A stretch of DNA of 64,000 bases from the NCBI RefSeq assembly GCF_030409235.1, contig NZ_JAUFPO010000006.1, positions 124,001 to 188,000 on the forward strand, given 5' to 3'. Shown here piece by piece: positions 49,255 to 59,144 of the stretch (its first letter is position 1; every line of letters starts with the position of its first letter). A program made the translations under genes and the position numbers. This DNA is from Halomonas almeriensis. GTDB taxonomy: Bacteria; Pseudomonadota; Gammaproteobacteria; Pseudomonadales; Halomonadaceae. The notes beneath the pieces are model-generated. The model did not search any database. It saw nothing but the letters and a program-made list of their open reading frames with translations, and was not told where the DNA came from.

Positions 49255-49860
49255 ATGGCTGAAGATGGCGTAAACAGGGGCAGGCGTCGCTTTCTTGTCG
49301 CGGCCACCACCATGGTCGGCGCTGCTGGCGCGGCGGCCGTTGCGGTGCCGTTCCTCTCGGCCTGGAAGCCGAGCGCCGAGGCGCGGGCCGCCGGTGCGCC
49401 CGTCAAGGCCGATATCTCCAAGCTCGAGCCCGGCCAGCGCATGGTCGTCGAGTGGCGGGGCCGGCCGGTATGGATCCTTGACCGCTCCGCCGAGATGATC
49501 CGGCGCACCGAGGCGCTGGGCGAGGATCGCCTCGCCGATGCGGCCTCCAGCAACCCGCAGCAGCCGGATTATGTCAGCGGGCCGTTGCGTTCCATCCGCC
49601 CGGAGATCGGCGTCTTCGTGGGTATCTGTACCCACCTTGGCTGTTCGCCCGTGTTTCGTCCCGAACCTAGCGCCGAGGGTGTGGGCGTCGATGACTGGCC
49701 GGGGGGCTTCTTCTGCCCCTGCCATGGGTCGCGCTTCGATCTGGCCGGGCGGGTCTTTCGCAATGTCCCGGCACCGCTCAATCTGGAGGTGCCGCCTTAC
49801 CACTTCGAGAGTGACTCGGTCATCGTGGTGGGGCTCGGTGAAGGCGAGGAGGTGGGTTGA
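49255..49860 (+). CDS. petA: Ubiquinol-cytochrome c reductase, Rieske iron-sulfur subunit
   Basis: 201 residues. The N-terminus has a twin-arginine motif (RGRRRFLVA, about 8-16) and one anchor helix. The [2Fe-2S] ligands are Cys125/His127 (CTHLGC) and Cys154/His157 (CPCHGS), with the Cys130-Cys156 disulfide. It carries electrons from ubiquinol to cytochrome c1. AAGGAG precedes the start. It overlaps petB by 1 base. Confidence 0.98.
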   Translation: MAEDGVNRGRRRFLVAATTMVGAAGAAAVAVPFLSAWKPSAEARAAGAPVKADISKLEPGQRMVVEWRGRPVWILDRSAEMIRRTEALGEDRLADAASSNPQQPDYVSGPLRSIRPEIGVFVGICTHLGCSPVFRPEPSAEGVGVDDWPGGFFCPCHGSRFDLAGRVFRNVPAPLNLEVPPYHFESDSVIVVGLGEGEEVG

Positions 49861-51119
49861 TGGAACGCTCCGACAAGCCCAAGGCGGAGCGCGGCCTGAT
49901 GCGCTGGGTGGATGATCGCTTCCCGGCGACGCAGATGCTGCGTGAACATCTCACCCAGTATTACGCGCCGCGCAATTTCAATTTCTGGTATTTCTTCGGC
50001 TCTCTGGCGCTGCTCGTGCTGGTCAATCAGATTCTCACCGGGGTCTGGCTGACCATGACCTACACACCAACGGCGGAGGAGGCCTTTGCCTCCGTCGAGA
50101 CCATCATGCGCGATGTGGAGTGGGGCTGGCTGATCCGCTATCTCCATACCACCGGGGCCTCGGCGTTCTTCGTGGTGATCTATCTGCACATGTTTCGCGG
50201 CCTGCTGTACGGGTCCTACAAGGCGCCGCGCGAGCTGGTCTGGGTGTTCGGCATGGCGCTCTACCTGGCCCTGATGGCCGAGGCCTTCATGGGCTATCTG
50301 CTGCCCTGGGGGCAGATGTCCTACTGGGGTGCCCAGGTCATCACCTCGCTGTTCTCCGCCATACCGGCCATCGGTCCGGGACTCGCCGAGTGGATCCGGG
50401 GCGACTACCTAGTGACGGGGATTACCCTCAACCGCTTTTTTGCCCTGCACGTGGTGGCGCTGCCCATCGTGATCCTGGCGCTGGTGGTGCTGCACATCGT
50501 GGCGCTGCACGAGGTGGGCTCCAACAACCCGGATGGTATCGATATCAAGGCCAGACGGGATGCCGACGGCAAGCCGCTGGACGGCATTCCCTTCCACCCC
50601 TATTACACTCTCAAGGACCTGGTGGGAGTGGCGGTCTTTCTCTTCGTGTTCTGTGTGGTGGTGTTCTATTTCCCTGAAGGCGGAGGCTACTTCATCGAGC
50701 AGCCCAATTTCGAGCCCGCCAACCCCTTGCAGACGCCGGACCACATCGCCCCGGTATGGTACTTCACGCCCTTCTACGCCATTCTGCGCGGCGTCACCTT
50801 CTCGCTGTTTGGCCTGGAGGCCAAGTTCCTCGGTGTGGTGGCCATGGGGTTTGCCATCGCCGTGCTGTTCGTCCTGCCCTGGCTGGACCGCAGTCCGGTC
50901 CGCTCCATGCGCTACAAGGGCTGGATGTCGCGGGTCATGCTGGGGTTGTTCGTTGTCTGCTTCACCACACTCGGGGTGCTGGGCGTGCTGCCGTCCACCG
51001 AGACCCGGACGGTCATCGCGCAGATATGCACCCTGGGCTATTTCGCCTATTTTCTGCTGATGCCTTTCTACACTCGGTTGGAACCGACCCGGCCCTTGCC
51101 GGAGAGGGTGACGGACTGA
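49860..51119 (+). CDS. petB: Ubiquinol-cytochrome c reductase, cytochrome b subunit
   Basis: 419 residues with eight or nine transmembrane helices and two pairs of haem-binding histidines (one in HTTGASAFFVVIYLH, another in HVVALPIVILALVVLHIV). The Qo-site PEWY motif appears as a variant: APVWYFTPFYAILR. It contains both quinone sites of complex III. The start ATG lies in the TGATG junction with petA; the stop overlaps petC the same way. Confidence 0.97.
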   Translation: MERSDKPKAERGLMRWVDDRFPATQMLREHLTQYYAPRNFNFWYFFGSLALLVLVNQILTGVWLTMTYTPTAEEAFASVETIMRDVEWGWLIRYLHTTGASAFFVVIYLHMFRGLLYGSYKAPRELVWVFGMALYLALMAEAFMGYLLPWGQMSYWGAQVITSLFSAIPAIGPGLAEWIRGDYLVTGITLNRFFALHVVALPIVILALVVLHIVALHEVGSNNPDGIDIKARRDADGKPLDGIPFHPYYTLKDLVGVAVFLFVFCVVVFYFPEGGGYFIEQPNFEPANPLQTPDHIAPVWYFTPFYAILRGVTFSLFGLEAKFLGVVAMGFAIAVLFVLPWLDRSPVRSMRYKGWMSRVMLGLFVVCFTTLGVLGVLPSTETRTVIAQICTLGYFAYFLLMPFYTRLEPTRPLPERVTD

Positions 51120-51835
51120 TGAAAAAATCCCTGTTGATACTCTGTGTGATCTGGCTGCCGATGACGGCCCTGGCGGCGGGCGGTGACACCGCGGGACTGC
51201 GAAGCATGACGCCGGCTCTGCAGGACAAGGCCTCCTTGCAGAATGGCATGCAGCTTTTCGTCAACTACTGCATGGGCTGTCACTCCCTGCAGTATCAGCG
51301 CTTCTCCAGGGCCGCCGAGGACCTGGACATTCCTCGCGGGCTGGTCGAGGACCATCTGATCCTGGCCGAGGAGCAGGCCTTCAACGACCAGATGCAGATT
51401 GCCATGGATGCGCAGCAAAGCGGCACCTGGTTCGGCAAGGCGCCGCCGGATTTGACGCTGGTGACTCGTCTGCGCAGCAGTGACTGGCTGTACTCCTATC
51501 TGCTGAGTTTCTATCGCGATGCCGAGCAGCCCACCGGGGTCAACAACAGTGTCTTTCCCGCGGTCGCCATGCCCAATGTGCTTGAACCTCTGCAGGGCGT
51601 TCAGCAGCGGGTCTGTCACGACGGGGATTGCCAGCTTGAGCTGGTCGAGCAGGGGCGTCTGTCACCGGACGCCTTCGAGCGAGCCATGTTCGACCTGACC
51701 AATTTTCTCGTCTATGTCGGTGAGCCCTCCCGCCTCAAAGCTCAGGCGCTGGCCCCCAAGGTGCTGATTTTCCTGGCGGTCTTCGCGTTGCTCGCATATT
51801 TTCTGAAACGCGAGTACTGGCGAGATATTCATTGA
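51119..51835 (+). CDS. petC: Ubiquinol-cytochrome c reductase, cytochrome c1
   Basis: 238 residues starting MKKSLLILC with a Sec signal peptide (cleavage near TALAA-GG). Haem is attached at Cys51-xx-Cys54-His55 (CMGCHS). The distal Met ligand probably lies in FPAVAMPNVLEP. A C-terminal helix (VLIFLAVFALLAYFL) anchors it in the inner membrane. It passes electrons to soluble cytochrome c. Last gene of petABC. Confidence 0.97.
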   Translation: MKKSLLILCVIWLPMTALAAGGDTAGLRSMTPALQDKASLQNGMQLFVNYCMGCHSLQYQRFSRAAEDLDIPRGLVEDHLILAEEQAFNDQMQIAMDAQQSGTWFGKAPPDLTLVTRLRSSDWLYSYLLSFYRDAEQPTGVNNSVFPAVAMPNVLEPLQGVQQRVCHDGDCQLELVEQGRLSPDAFERAMFDLTNFLVYVGEPSRLKAQALAPKVLIFLAVFALLAYFLKREYWRDIH

Positions 51836-51888
51836 GACGCCGATGATACCTTGAGAGATTCCACGACACCCCCGCCAAGGTTGGCTCG

Positions 51889-51897
51889 TGTTATGAT
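51889..51897 (+). promoter_or_regulatory. Extended -10 promoter candidate for sspAB
   Basis: TGT-TATGAT is an extended -10 (TGn plus a near-consensus hexamer), 31 bp before the sspA ATG. No good -35 is seen at 17 bp, which an extended -10 can tolerate. Pattern-based call. Confidence 0.5.
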
Positions 51898-51927
51898 GGC
51901 GTGACGAACTGATGCGAGGGTTGTTTC

Positions 51928-52554
51928 ATGGGTGTAGTGACCAAGCGGTCATCGATGATCTTCTATTCCGGCGGCGATGACCACTGCAGTCATCGGGTAC
52001 GTATCGTCCTGGCGGAAAAGGGCGTTGCCGTGGACGTTGTCGAGGTCAACGAGGATAACCATCCCGAGGAGCTTGCCGACCTCAATCCGTACAACAGTGT
52101 CCCTACACTGCTTGATCGCGACCTGGTGCTGTATGAGTCCAAGGTGATGATGGAGTACCTGGACGAGCGTTTCCCGCATCCGCCCTTGTTGCCGGTGTAC
52201 CCGGTAGCACGTGCCCAGAGCCGGTTGTGGATGCACCGGTTGGAACGCGAGTGGTGCCCGTTGGTCGAAAGGATACACGGTGGCTCCAAGAAGGAAGCCG
52301 ACAAGGCGCGCAAGGAATTGCGCGAGAGCCTGGTTGGCATCTCGCCGATTTTCGAGGACATGCCGTACTTCATGAGTGATGAGTTTACTCTCGTGGACTG
52401 CTGTCTGGCGCCGATTCTGTGGCGTCTGCCGTCCCTGGGGATCGAGCTGCCGGAAAAACAGGTGCAGCCCCTGGTGGAGTACATGGAGCGTGTCTTCGAG
52501 CGAGACGGTTTCAAGGCAGCGCTGAGTGAAGCCGAGCGCGAGATGCGGCCGTAA
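51928..52554 (+). CDS. sspA: Stringent starvation protein A
   Basis: 208 residues with a glutathione-S-transferase fold: thioredoxin-like N-terminal half ([20 protein letters not shown]) and helical C-terminal half with [20 protein letters not shown]. SspA binds RNA polymerase with sigma-70 and alters stationary-phase and stress transcription rather than acting as a transferase. It is followed by sspB after 31 bp. Confidence 0.96.
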   Translation: MGVVTKRSSMIFYSGGDDHCSHRVRIVLAEKGVAVDVVEVNEDNHPEELADLNPYNSVPTLLDRDLVLYESKVMMEYLDERFPHPPLLPVYPVARAQSRLWMHRLEREWCPLVERIHGGSKKEADKARKELRESLVGISPIFEDMPYFMSDEFTLVDCCLAPILWRLPSLGIELPEKQVQPLVEYMERVFERDGFKAALSEAEREMRP

Positions 52555-52585
52555 ATTTCATATGCGATCGACTCAAGAGGGCCGA

Positions 52586-53065
52586 ATGACGATGCATTCC
52601 AGCCGACCCTATATTGCCCGAGCACTCTATCAATGGTTGCTCGACAACGACCTGACGCCTCATGTCGTGGTGGATGCCGAGAAGGAGGGCGTCGAGGTTC
52701 CCCGTGATGCTGTCCAGAATGGGCAGATTGTTCTTAATCTGGGGGTTTCGGCCATTCGCGACCTGTCCATGGAGAATGATGCCATCGCCTTTTCGGCGCG
52801 CTTCGATGGCAAACCGACCCAGCTGATGGTGCCCATGGAGGCACTGATTGCGATCTATGCCCGCGAGAATGGTGTCGGCATGGTCTTCGGTCACGAGCCC
52901 GAGATGCCCGAGGAAGAGGAATCCGAAGCGCCACAGGCCGAGCAGGACGAAACCGGTCCGGCGCTGGCCAGCGTCGATGACACCGCTGACACTGATGGCG
53001 ACAGCCATACCGACGAGGGCCAGGCGCCCAAGAAGGCTCGGCCCTCCCTGCGCGTCGTCAAGTGA
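52586..53065 (+). CDS. sspB: ClpXP protease specificity-enhancing factor SspB
   Basis: 159 residues from MTMHSSRPYI with AGAGGG upstream (a Met two codons later is possible). The folded substrate-binding domain (about 5-115; RPYIARALYQWLLDN) binds ssrA tags. A long acidic linker leads to the C-terminal ClpX-binding peptide SLRVVK, the expected tether. It delivers ssrA-tagged proteins to ClpXP. Confidence 0.96.
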   Translation: MTMHSSRPYIARALYQWLLDNDLTPHVVVDAEKEGVEVPRDAVQNGQIVLNLGVSAIRDLSMENDAIAFSARFDGKPTQLMVPMEALIAIYARENGVGMVFGHEPEMPEEEESEAPQAEQDETGPALASVDDTADTDGDSHTDEGQAPKKARPSLRVVK

Positions 53066-53130
53066 CAGGGCATTCTGCTCGTCTTCAGAGGCGCTGCCCC
53101 GTGGTAGAGGCGTTGAGGGATGGATCAAGA

Positions 53131-53161
53131 AAACGGCAGGCCTCGAGTCTGCCGTTTTTTA
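53131..53161. terminator. Bidirectional terminator between sspB and dolP
   Basis: AAACGGCAG (53131-53139) and CTGCCGTTT (53149-53157) form a 9-bp stem with a 9-base loop, followed by a T-run on the plus strand and TTTTC on the minus strand. It separates convergent sspB and dolP. Confidence 0.85.
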
Positions 53162-53179
53162 TGGCGTCCACTGGCCAGG

Positions 53180-53746
53180 TCAGTCGAGGTAGTCGAAGAC
53201 CTTGGTGATGCGCTGCATGCCGCCGGCGCTTGATGCCACCGAGACAATACGCTCGGCCTCGGCACGGCTGACGATACCCATCAGGTAGACGGTTGCGTTC
53301 TCGGTCACCACCAACAGGCGGCTTTCGTCGACGGCTTCATTGGTCGCCAGGGCGGTGCGCACCTTGGTGGTGATCCAGGTGTCGTTGAGTCGCTGTGAGT
53401 TTGGCAGGTTGGCGGCAATGCTGAGCTCGTTGTGTACCTTGCGAACATTGCGGACCTGTTGCGCCACCTCGCCGGCCATGGTCTTGAGCTCCTGGCTGGG
53501 CACCTGGCCGGTGAGCAGCACGACACCATTGAAGGTGTCCACATTGATGCGGGCATCGTCGAGACGGGCATCGGTGGCGCCGAGGTTGCGGTCGATCTTG
53601 TCCTCGATATTGCCGTCCTCGACCTTGGTGCCCTCGGTACGCTGGCCGTAGTTCTCGTTGACGGGACCGTCATTCATGGCCGCGCATCCGGACAGGGCCA
53701 TCACAACGATTAGGGTCAGGGCAGTGCTCAGTGTTTTGTAGCTCAT
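53180..53746 (-). CDS. dolP: BON-domain outer-membrane lipoprotein DolP (YraP)
   Basis: 188 residues with a lipoprotein signal (lipobox LSGC, Cys21) and two BON domains (about 45-120 and 122-188). DolP supports outer-membrane integrity and BAM activity in E. coli. The gene order lpoA-yraN-diaA-dolP is the conserved E. coli/Pseudomonas cluster. It follows diaA with 3 bp spacing. Confidence 0.94.
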   Translation of the reverse strand: MSYKTLSTALTLIVVMALSGCAAMNDGPVNENYGQRTEGTKVEDGNIEDKIDRNLGATDARLDDARINVDTFNGVVLLTGQVPSQELKTMAGEVAQQVRNVRKVHNELSIAANLPNSQRLNDTWITTKVRTALATNEAVDESRLLVVTENATVYLMGIVSRAEAERIVSVASSAGGMQRITKVFDYLD

Positions 53747-53749
53747 GGG

Positions 53750-54364
<615 letters not shown>

Positions 54365-54730
54365 TCAAAACGCTTCGAAGGCTCCGGCCACCCAGTCGAA
54401 ATCGAGCTCGGGAGGCCGGCCGGAGACGGCCAGCACATCGAAGCGGCATGCACATGATAGCCCGTTGCGCTGAAGATAAAAACGCGCCGCCTTGATCAGG
54501 CGGCGCTGCTTGGTCGTGGTGATGGTTTCCAGAGGGTGGCCGTGACGTGCCGAGGCCCGGTGGCGCACCTCGACGAACACCAGCGTCTGGCCATCGCGCA
54601 TGATGATATCGAGCTCGCCACCCTTGGCATGCTGATTGGTGGCGACTAGTTCCAGTCCTTGTGCCACCAGCCAGTCGGCGGCTAGGCGCTCGATATGGGC
54701 GCCGCGGTGGCGCGCATCAGGGCAGCTCAT
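54365..54730 (-). CDS. yraN: YraN-family endonuclease-like protein (UPF0102)
   Basis: 121 residues. The restriction-endonuclease-like core keeps ATNQHAKGGELDIIMRDG and VFVEVRHR, giving a putative ELD-ExR-type metal site. Role is uncertain in the family (a Holliday-junction or division role has been suggested). The ATG overlaps the lpoA 3' end by 14 bp; a GTG one codon earlier is possible. Confidence 0.9.
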   Translation of the reverse strand: MSCPDARHRGAHIERLAADWLVAQGLELVATNQHAKGGELDIIMRDGQTLVFVEVRHRASARHGHPLETITTTKQRRLIKAARFYLQRNGLSCACRFDVLAVSGRPPELDFDWVAGAFEAF

Positions 54731-56465
54731 CACCGAGACTTTCCGTTGTCATCATGGGTTGTGGCGTACCGTCGCGGAAGCGCGCCCAGGGAAGCTGGCG
54801 CTGGATACGCCCATCCTCGGCCGCTGACAGCGTGCCGGTGGCACCGAACAGCTTGCTGCCCGGCAGAGCCCGGAAGAGGGGCAGGCGCCGCCCCAGTTCA
54901 TAGGCATCCACGCCCATGGCCATGAGGCGAAACATCGAGGGCTCGGAAGATTCGTGGAGCTTGCGGTAGGTCTCGGCAAAGGGCAGGGCGTCTTCACCGC
55001 CGACGGCGGCATCCGGAATCTGCCAGGGAATGTCGACGAAGCTCACGCCGTCGAGGTCCTTGTCCAGGCGAGGTTGCAGGCGCCCGTTGTAGAGATGCGA
55101 GGTGGCATAGACCGGCAGGTCGGCCGCGCTGTAGTACTCGAGCGTCGGCGGGATCTGGCGTGCATAGTCGGGCAGTGCCAGCAGGAAGATCATGTCGGGC
55201 TGCGGCGAGCGGGCCGCGCGCCGTGTGCTCTCGGTGGCGGACTGTTCAGGGTTGTAACGCTCGGTGGCGGTGATCTCGCCGTCCTGCGCTTCCCAAGTGC
55301 CTCGGAAGGCGGCGCTGACGCGTCGTCCCCATTCGTTGTCAGGCACCAGGATGGCCGCGCTGTTCAAGCCATCGAGCCGCCCGCGACGTGCCACCTGGCG
55401 GGCTTCATTTTCCGCCGACAAACCGTATTGAAAGAGCCCCTGGGCCTGGTTGCGCTCCGCTGTGCCATAGTTGAGGGCCAGTGTCGGCAGGGGGACCTGC
55501 TCCCGCTTTTCCAGGCGATTGACCAGGTCCTTGTCGAGTGGGCCGATGACGGCCTGGGCGCCGAGATCCTGAGCCTTTTGGTACAGTGCCTCGATGTCGC
55601 CCGTGCTCGAATCGATGAAACTCAGCTCCGGCCCGGGGTTGCCGACGCTTTGTCGATGGCTGCGCAGTCCTTCTTCGATGGCATCGGCGACGCGCTCGAG
55701 CGGGCCGGATTCGGGGAGCAGAACGGCCAGGTGGCGGACCTCGCTGCCCTGGAGGTCGCGAAGGGCGCGAATCTTTGCGGGAAGCTGGCGGGCGGCAGGG
55801 TGATCCGGGTACTCGATGCGCCAGTCTTCCAGTTCGCGGAACAACTGCTCCAGGCTGGTGCTGGCGCCCCGCGTCACATCGGTCAGGGCGAGCCACGCCT
55901 GGGTGTTGGCTTGCTGGCTGTTGCGCAGCTTGTCCAGCGAACGGCCGGGCAGGCTGGAAAGCTGATCCCAGATGGGGTCATTGAGCTCGGCGTCATCGTT
56001 GGCGGCCTGCAGACGTAGAAAGGCGGCTGCCGCCGGCAGGGGCTGATCCAGCTCGTCGAGCGCCCGGGCCAGGCGGCCCAGCAGCAGATTGGCCTGTTCG
56101 CGCGGCGGAGTGTCGTCCTTGAGCAGGCGACCGGCCTGTACCACGGCCTGGGGATCGTTCTGGGACTCGCCCAGCTCGGAAAGCAGCATGGCCCAGCGGC
56201 GACGCTGTTCGAGGGAAAGTTTCGCCGAGTCGAGGTTTCGGGCGACTTCCAGCGCCTGGGGTGCGCGGCCCTGGCGTGCTAGGATGTTGGCGGCTTCCAG
56301 GCGGGATTCAGCCGCTGCGGCAGGTGCCTGCTCGCCGGCGGCCTGCAGTAGCTGATCCGGGTCATCCGCAGGCTGGCGCTGTGTCTTGCTGGGTTGCGTG
56401 CCACAGCCAGCCAGCAAGAGTGCCAATAACAGGGCGGCCATCAGGCCGCGAAACGAAATCTTCAT
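54717..56465 (-). CDS. lpoA: Penicillin-binding protein activator LpoA (LppC)
   Basis: 582 residues. A lipoprotein signal with lipobox LLAGC (Cys21) anchors it in the outer membrane. An N-terminal TPR-like helical part (about 35-235) and a C-terminal periplasmic-binding-like domain (LAVLLPESGPLERVADAIEE onward) match LpoA, which activates PBP1A from the outer membrane. It is divergent from rsmI with only 48 bp between. Confidence 0.92.
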   Translation of the reverse strand: MKISFRGLMAALLLALLLAGCGTQPSKTQRQPADDPDQLLQAAGEQAPAAAAESRLEAANILARQGRAPQALEVARNLDSAKLSLEQRRRWAMLLSELGESQNDPQAVVQAGRLLKDDTPPREQANLLLGRLARALDELDQPLPAAAAFLRLQAANDDAELNDPIWDQLSSLPGRSLDKLRNSQQANTQAWLALTDVTRGASTSLEQLFRELEDWRIEYPDHPAARQLPAKIRALRDLQGSEVRHLAVLLPESGPLERVADAIEEGLRSHRQSVGNPGPELSFIDSSTGDIEALYQKAQDLGAQAVIGPLDKDLVNRLEKREQVPLPTLALNYGTAERNQAQGLFQYGLSAENEARQVARRGRLDGLNSAAILVPDNEWGRRVSAAFRGTWEAQDGEITATERYNPEQSATESTRRAARSPQPDMIFLLALPDYARQIPPTLEYYSAADLPVYATSHLYNGRLQPRLDKDLDGVSFVDIPWQIPDAAVGGEDALPFAETYRKLHESSEPSMFRLMAMGVDAYELGRRLPLFRALPGSKLFGATGTLSAAEDGRIQRQLPWARFRDGTPQPMMTTESLGDELP

Positions 56466-56513
56466 CGATCCTTCCTTGTCGCATGGTGGCAGAAAGCATC
56501 CCAGGGGGCCGAA

Positions 56514-57371
56514 ATGTCAGACGCGTTAGTAGGGTCATTGTACGTGGTCGCCACGCCGATTGGTAATCTCGAGGATCTTTCGCCTCGGGCGTCCCGCCTG
56601 CTCGGCGAGGTGGCTCTGGTGGCCGCCGAGGATACCCGCCACACCGCGCGGCTCCTGCGCCATCTGGGGGTGTCGCCGTCGCTTATCTCCTTGCATGAGC
56701 ACAACGAGGCGGGCCGGGTCGAACAGATTGATCGGCGCCTGGCGGACGGCGAGGATGTGGCGCTGGTCAGCGATGCCGGCACTCCCTTGATCAGTGACCC
56801 CGGCTTTGTGCTGGTGCGCGAGCTGCGTGCCCGGGGGCGTCGCATCGTGCCGGTGCCCGGCGCCTGTGCCCTGGTAGCGGCACTGTCGGCAGCCGGGCTG
56901 GCCACCGATCGCTTTCTCTTCAGCGGTTTTCTGCCGGCCAAGGGAGGTGCCCGTCGCGGGCGACTCGAAGCCCTGCAGGATCACCAGGCCAGCCTGGTCT
57001 TCTATGAATCACCGCATCGCATACACAACACCCTGGCGGATCTGGCCCAGGTGTTCGGCGAGCGGCGGCTGGTCCTGGCCCGTGAGCTCACCAAGACCTT
57101 CGAAACCTTCCTTGACGGCACGGCTGCCAGCCTGATTGAACGCCTGGCGTCGGATCCGGATCAGGCGCGCGGCGAATTCGTCATCATGGTCGAGGGGGCT
57201 CCGCCGCGCGAGGTCAATGAGAGCGTCCAGGTGGAGTCGGATAGACTGCTGGAGTGTCTGCTCGCCGAGGGCGTGGGGGTCAAGCAGGCTGCCGGCTGCG
57301 TGGCACGCTTGCTCGGCGGCCCCCGCAAGGCCTGGTACGCCCGGGCGCAACGCCTCAAGGACGGGGATTGA
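56514..57371 (+). CDS. rsmI: 16S rRNA (cytidine1402-2'-O)-methyltransferase RsmI
   Basis: 285 residues. SPOUT-unrelated tetrapyrrole-methylase fold with YVVATPIGNLEDLSPRA and VAAEDTRHTARLLRHL. It methylates the ribose of C1402 in 16S rRNA; the base of the same nucleotide is methylated by RsmH, encoded just downstream after rnpB. Its stop codon TGA overlaps the rnpB -35 hexamer. Confidence 0.96.
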   Translation: MSDALVGSLYVVATPIGNLEDLSPRASRLLGEVALVAAEDTRHTARLLRHLGVSPSLISLHEHNEAGRVEQIDRRLADGEDVALVSDAGTPLISDPGFVLVRELRARGRRIVPVPGACALVAALSAAGLATDRFLFSGFLPAKGGARRGRLEALQDHQASLVFYESPHRIHNTLADLAQVFGERRLVLARELTKTFETFLDGTAASLIERLASDPDQARGEFVIMVEGAPPREVNESVQVESDRLLECLLAEGVGVKQAAGCVARLLGGPRKAWYARAQRLKDGD

Positions 57372-57396
57372 GAGGGGGGCGCGGCACTGTTATGCT
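57368..57396 (+). promoter_or_regulatory. rnpB promoter overlapping the rsmI stop
   Basis: TTGAGA (57368-57373) and TATGCT (57391-57396) with 17-bp spacing; transcription would start at G57404, exactly the predicted 5' base of the RNase P RNA, 7 bp after the -10. The -35 overlaps the rsmI stop codon. Confidence 0.85.
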
Positions 57397-57403
57397 ACGG
57401 CTC

Positions 57404-57762
<359 letters not shown>

Positions 57763-57842
57763 GTCATTTTCGGTAATCGTAAAAGATTATGCCCCTGCCG
57801 TCGCCCCGGCGAACGGTCCTTCCGAGTCACCACGAGAGCCGC

Positions 57843-58799
57843 ATGTCGTCACCCGCTTCCGAACACGCCCCGCGCGGATTCCGCCATGCCAGCGTTCTGC
57901 TCGATGGTGCAGTCGATACCTTGATTCACGACCCGGCCGGGCATTACCTGGATGGCACCTTCGGCCGTGGTGGGCACTCGAGAGCGATCCTCCAGCGCTT
58001 GGCGCCCGAAGGTCGCCTGCTGGCGATGGACCGTGACCCCCAAGCGGTTCAGGAAGCGGCGGCGATCGATGACCCGCGCTTTTCCATTGCCCGCGGGGAG
58101 TTTGCGGACCTGGGGCAGCTCGCCGAGGCTCGCGGCCTGCATGGCAAGCTGAACGGGATTCTGCTGGATATCGGCGTGTCGTCGCCGCAGCTCGATGACC
58201 CGGAGCGCGGCTTCAGTTTTCTGCGTGACGGCCCGCTGGACATGCGCATGGATCCGGATCATGGCCAGAGTGCTGCCGACTGGCTGGCGCGTGCCGACGA
58301 AGCCGAGATTGCCCGGGTGTTCAAGACCTATGGCGAAGAGCGATTCGCGCGGCGACTGGCCAGAGCCATCGTGGCGCGACGCAGCGAGCAACCTTTTACG
58401 CGCACTTCTGACCTGGCCGAGGTCATCAAGACGGCACACCCCGCCTGGGAGAAGGGCAAGCATCCGGCGACGCGAGCCTTTCAGGGGCTGCGCATCCACA
58501 TCAACGGCGAGCTCGATCAGTTGGAAGCCGCCCTGGACGCCGCCCTGGAAGCGCTGGCACCCGGCGGTCATCTGGTGGTGATCAGCTTTCATTCGCTGGA
58601 AGATCGTCGCGTCAAGCGCTTTATACGCGATCACGTCCGGGGCGACACGCATCTGCCGCGTGGCGTGCCACTGCGGGATGACCAGATCGAGCGCCGTCTG
58701 GAGGCCCTGGGCAAGGCGCGGCGCGCCAGCCCGGAAGAGGTCGAGGACAATCCGCGCGCTCGAAGTGCTGTCATGCGAGCAGCACGTAAACGTTATTGA
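57843..58799 (+). CDS. rsmH: 16S rRNA (cytosine1402-N4)-methyltransferase RsmH
   Basis: 318 residues from [10 protein letters not shown]. The SAM site is [15 protein letters not shown]; the RISINGEL-like segment ([19 protein letters not shown]) and [12 protein letters not shown] are typical. It N4-methylates C1402. It heads the division/cell-wall cluster, and mraZ, normally upstream, is missing. ftsL follows after 9 bp. Confidence 0.96.
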   Translation: MSSPASEHAPRGFRHASVLLDGAVDTLIHDPAGHYLDGTFGRGGHSRAILQRLAPEGRLLAMDRDPQAVQEAAAIDDPRFSIARGEFADLGQLAEARGLHGKLNGILLDIGVSSPQLDDPERGFSFLRDGPLDMRMDPDHGQSAADWLARADEAEIARVFKTYGEERFARRLARAIVARRSEQPFTRTSDLAEVIKTAHPAWEKGKHPATRAFQGLRIHINGELDQLEAALDAALEALAPGGHLVVISFHSLEDRRVKRFIRDHVRGDTHLPRGVPLRDDQIERRLEALGKARRASPEEVEDNPRARSAVMRAARKRY

Positions 58800-58808
58800 G
58801 GGAGTGAC

Positions 58809-59144
58809 ATGGCACAGGGACGCAATGCCTCCGCCGCAGCCCCCGGGTTCGGCTGGCCCACCCCCCGCCCGAAGCCGACCTTCAAGCTGCTGCTCAACGC
58901 CGTGCTGCTGGGCTTGTGTCTGGCCACGGCATTGGTGGTGATCGCCACCAGCCATGAGATTCGCGAACGCTACGCGCGCCTCCAGCAGTTGCAGAGTGAA
59001 CAACAGCAGTTGCAGACCGAATGGGGGCAGCTGCTGCTGGAAGAAAGTGCCTGGTCGTCACCGTCGCGTATCGAGCGCCTGGCCACCCAGCGCCTCGAGA
59101 TGCGCCTGCCCGGTGTTGACGAGGTCGAGGTGATCCGACCATGA
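58809..59144 (+). CDS. ftsL: Cell division protein FtsL
   Basis: 111 residues: a short cytoplasmic start, one transmembrane helix (LLLNAVLLGLCLATALVVIA) and a leucine-zipper-like coiled coil (LQQLQSEQQQLQTEWGQLLL). It forms the FtsQLB complex that activates septal FtsWI. It overlaps ftsI by 4 bp. Confidence 0.94.
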   Translation: MAQGRNASAAAPGFGWPTPRPKPTFKLLLNAVLLGLCLATALVVIATSHEIRERYARLQQLQSEQQQLQTEWGQLLLEESAWSSPSRIERLATQRLEMRLPGVDEVEVIRP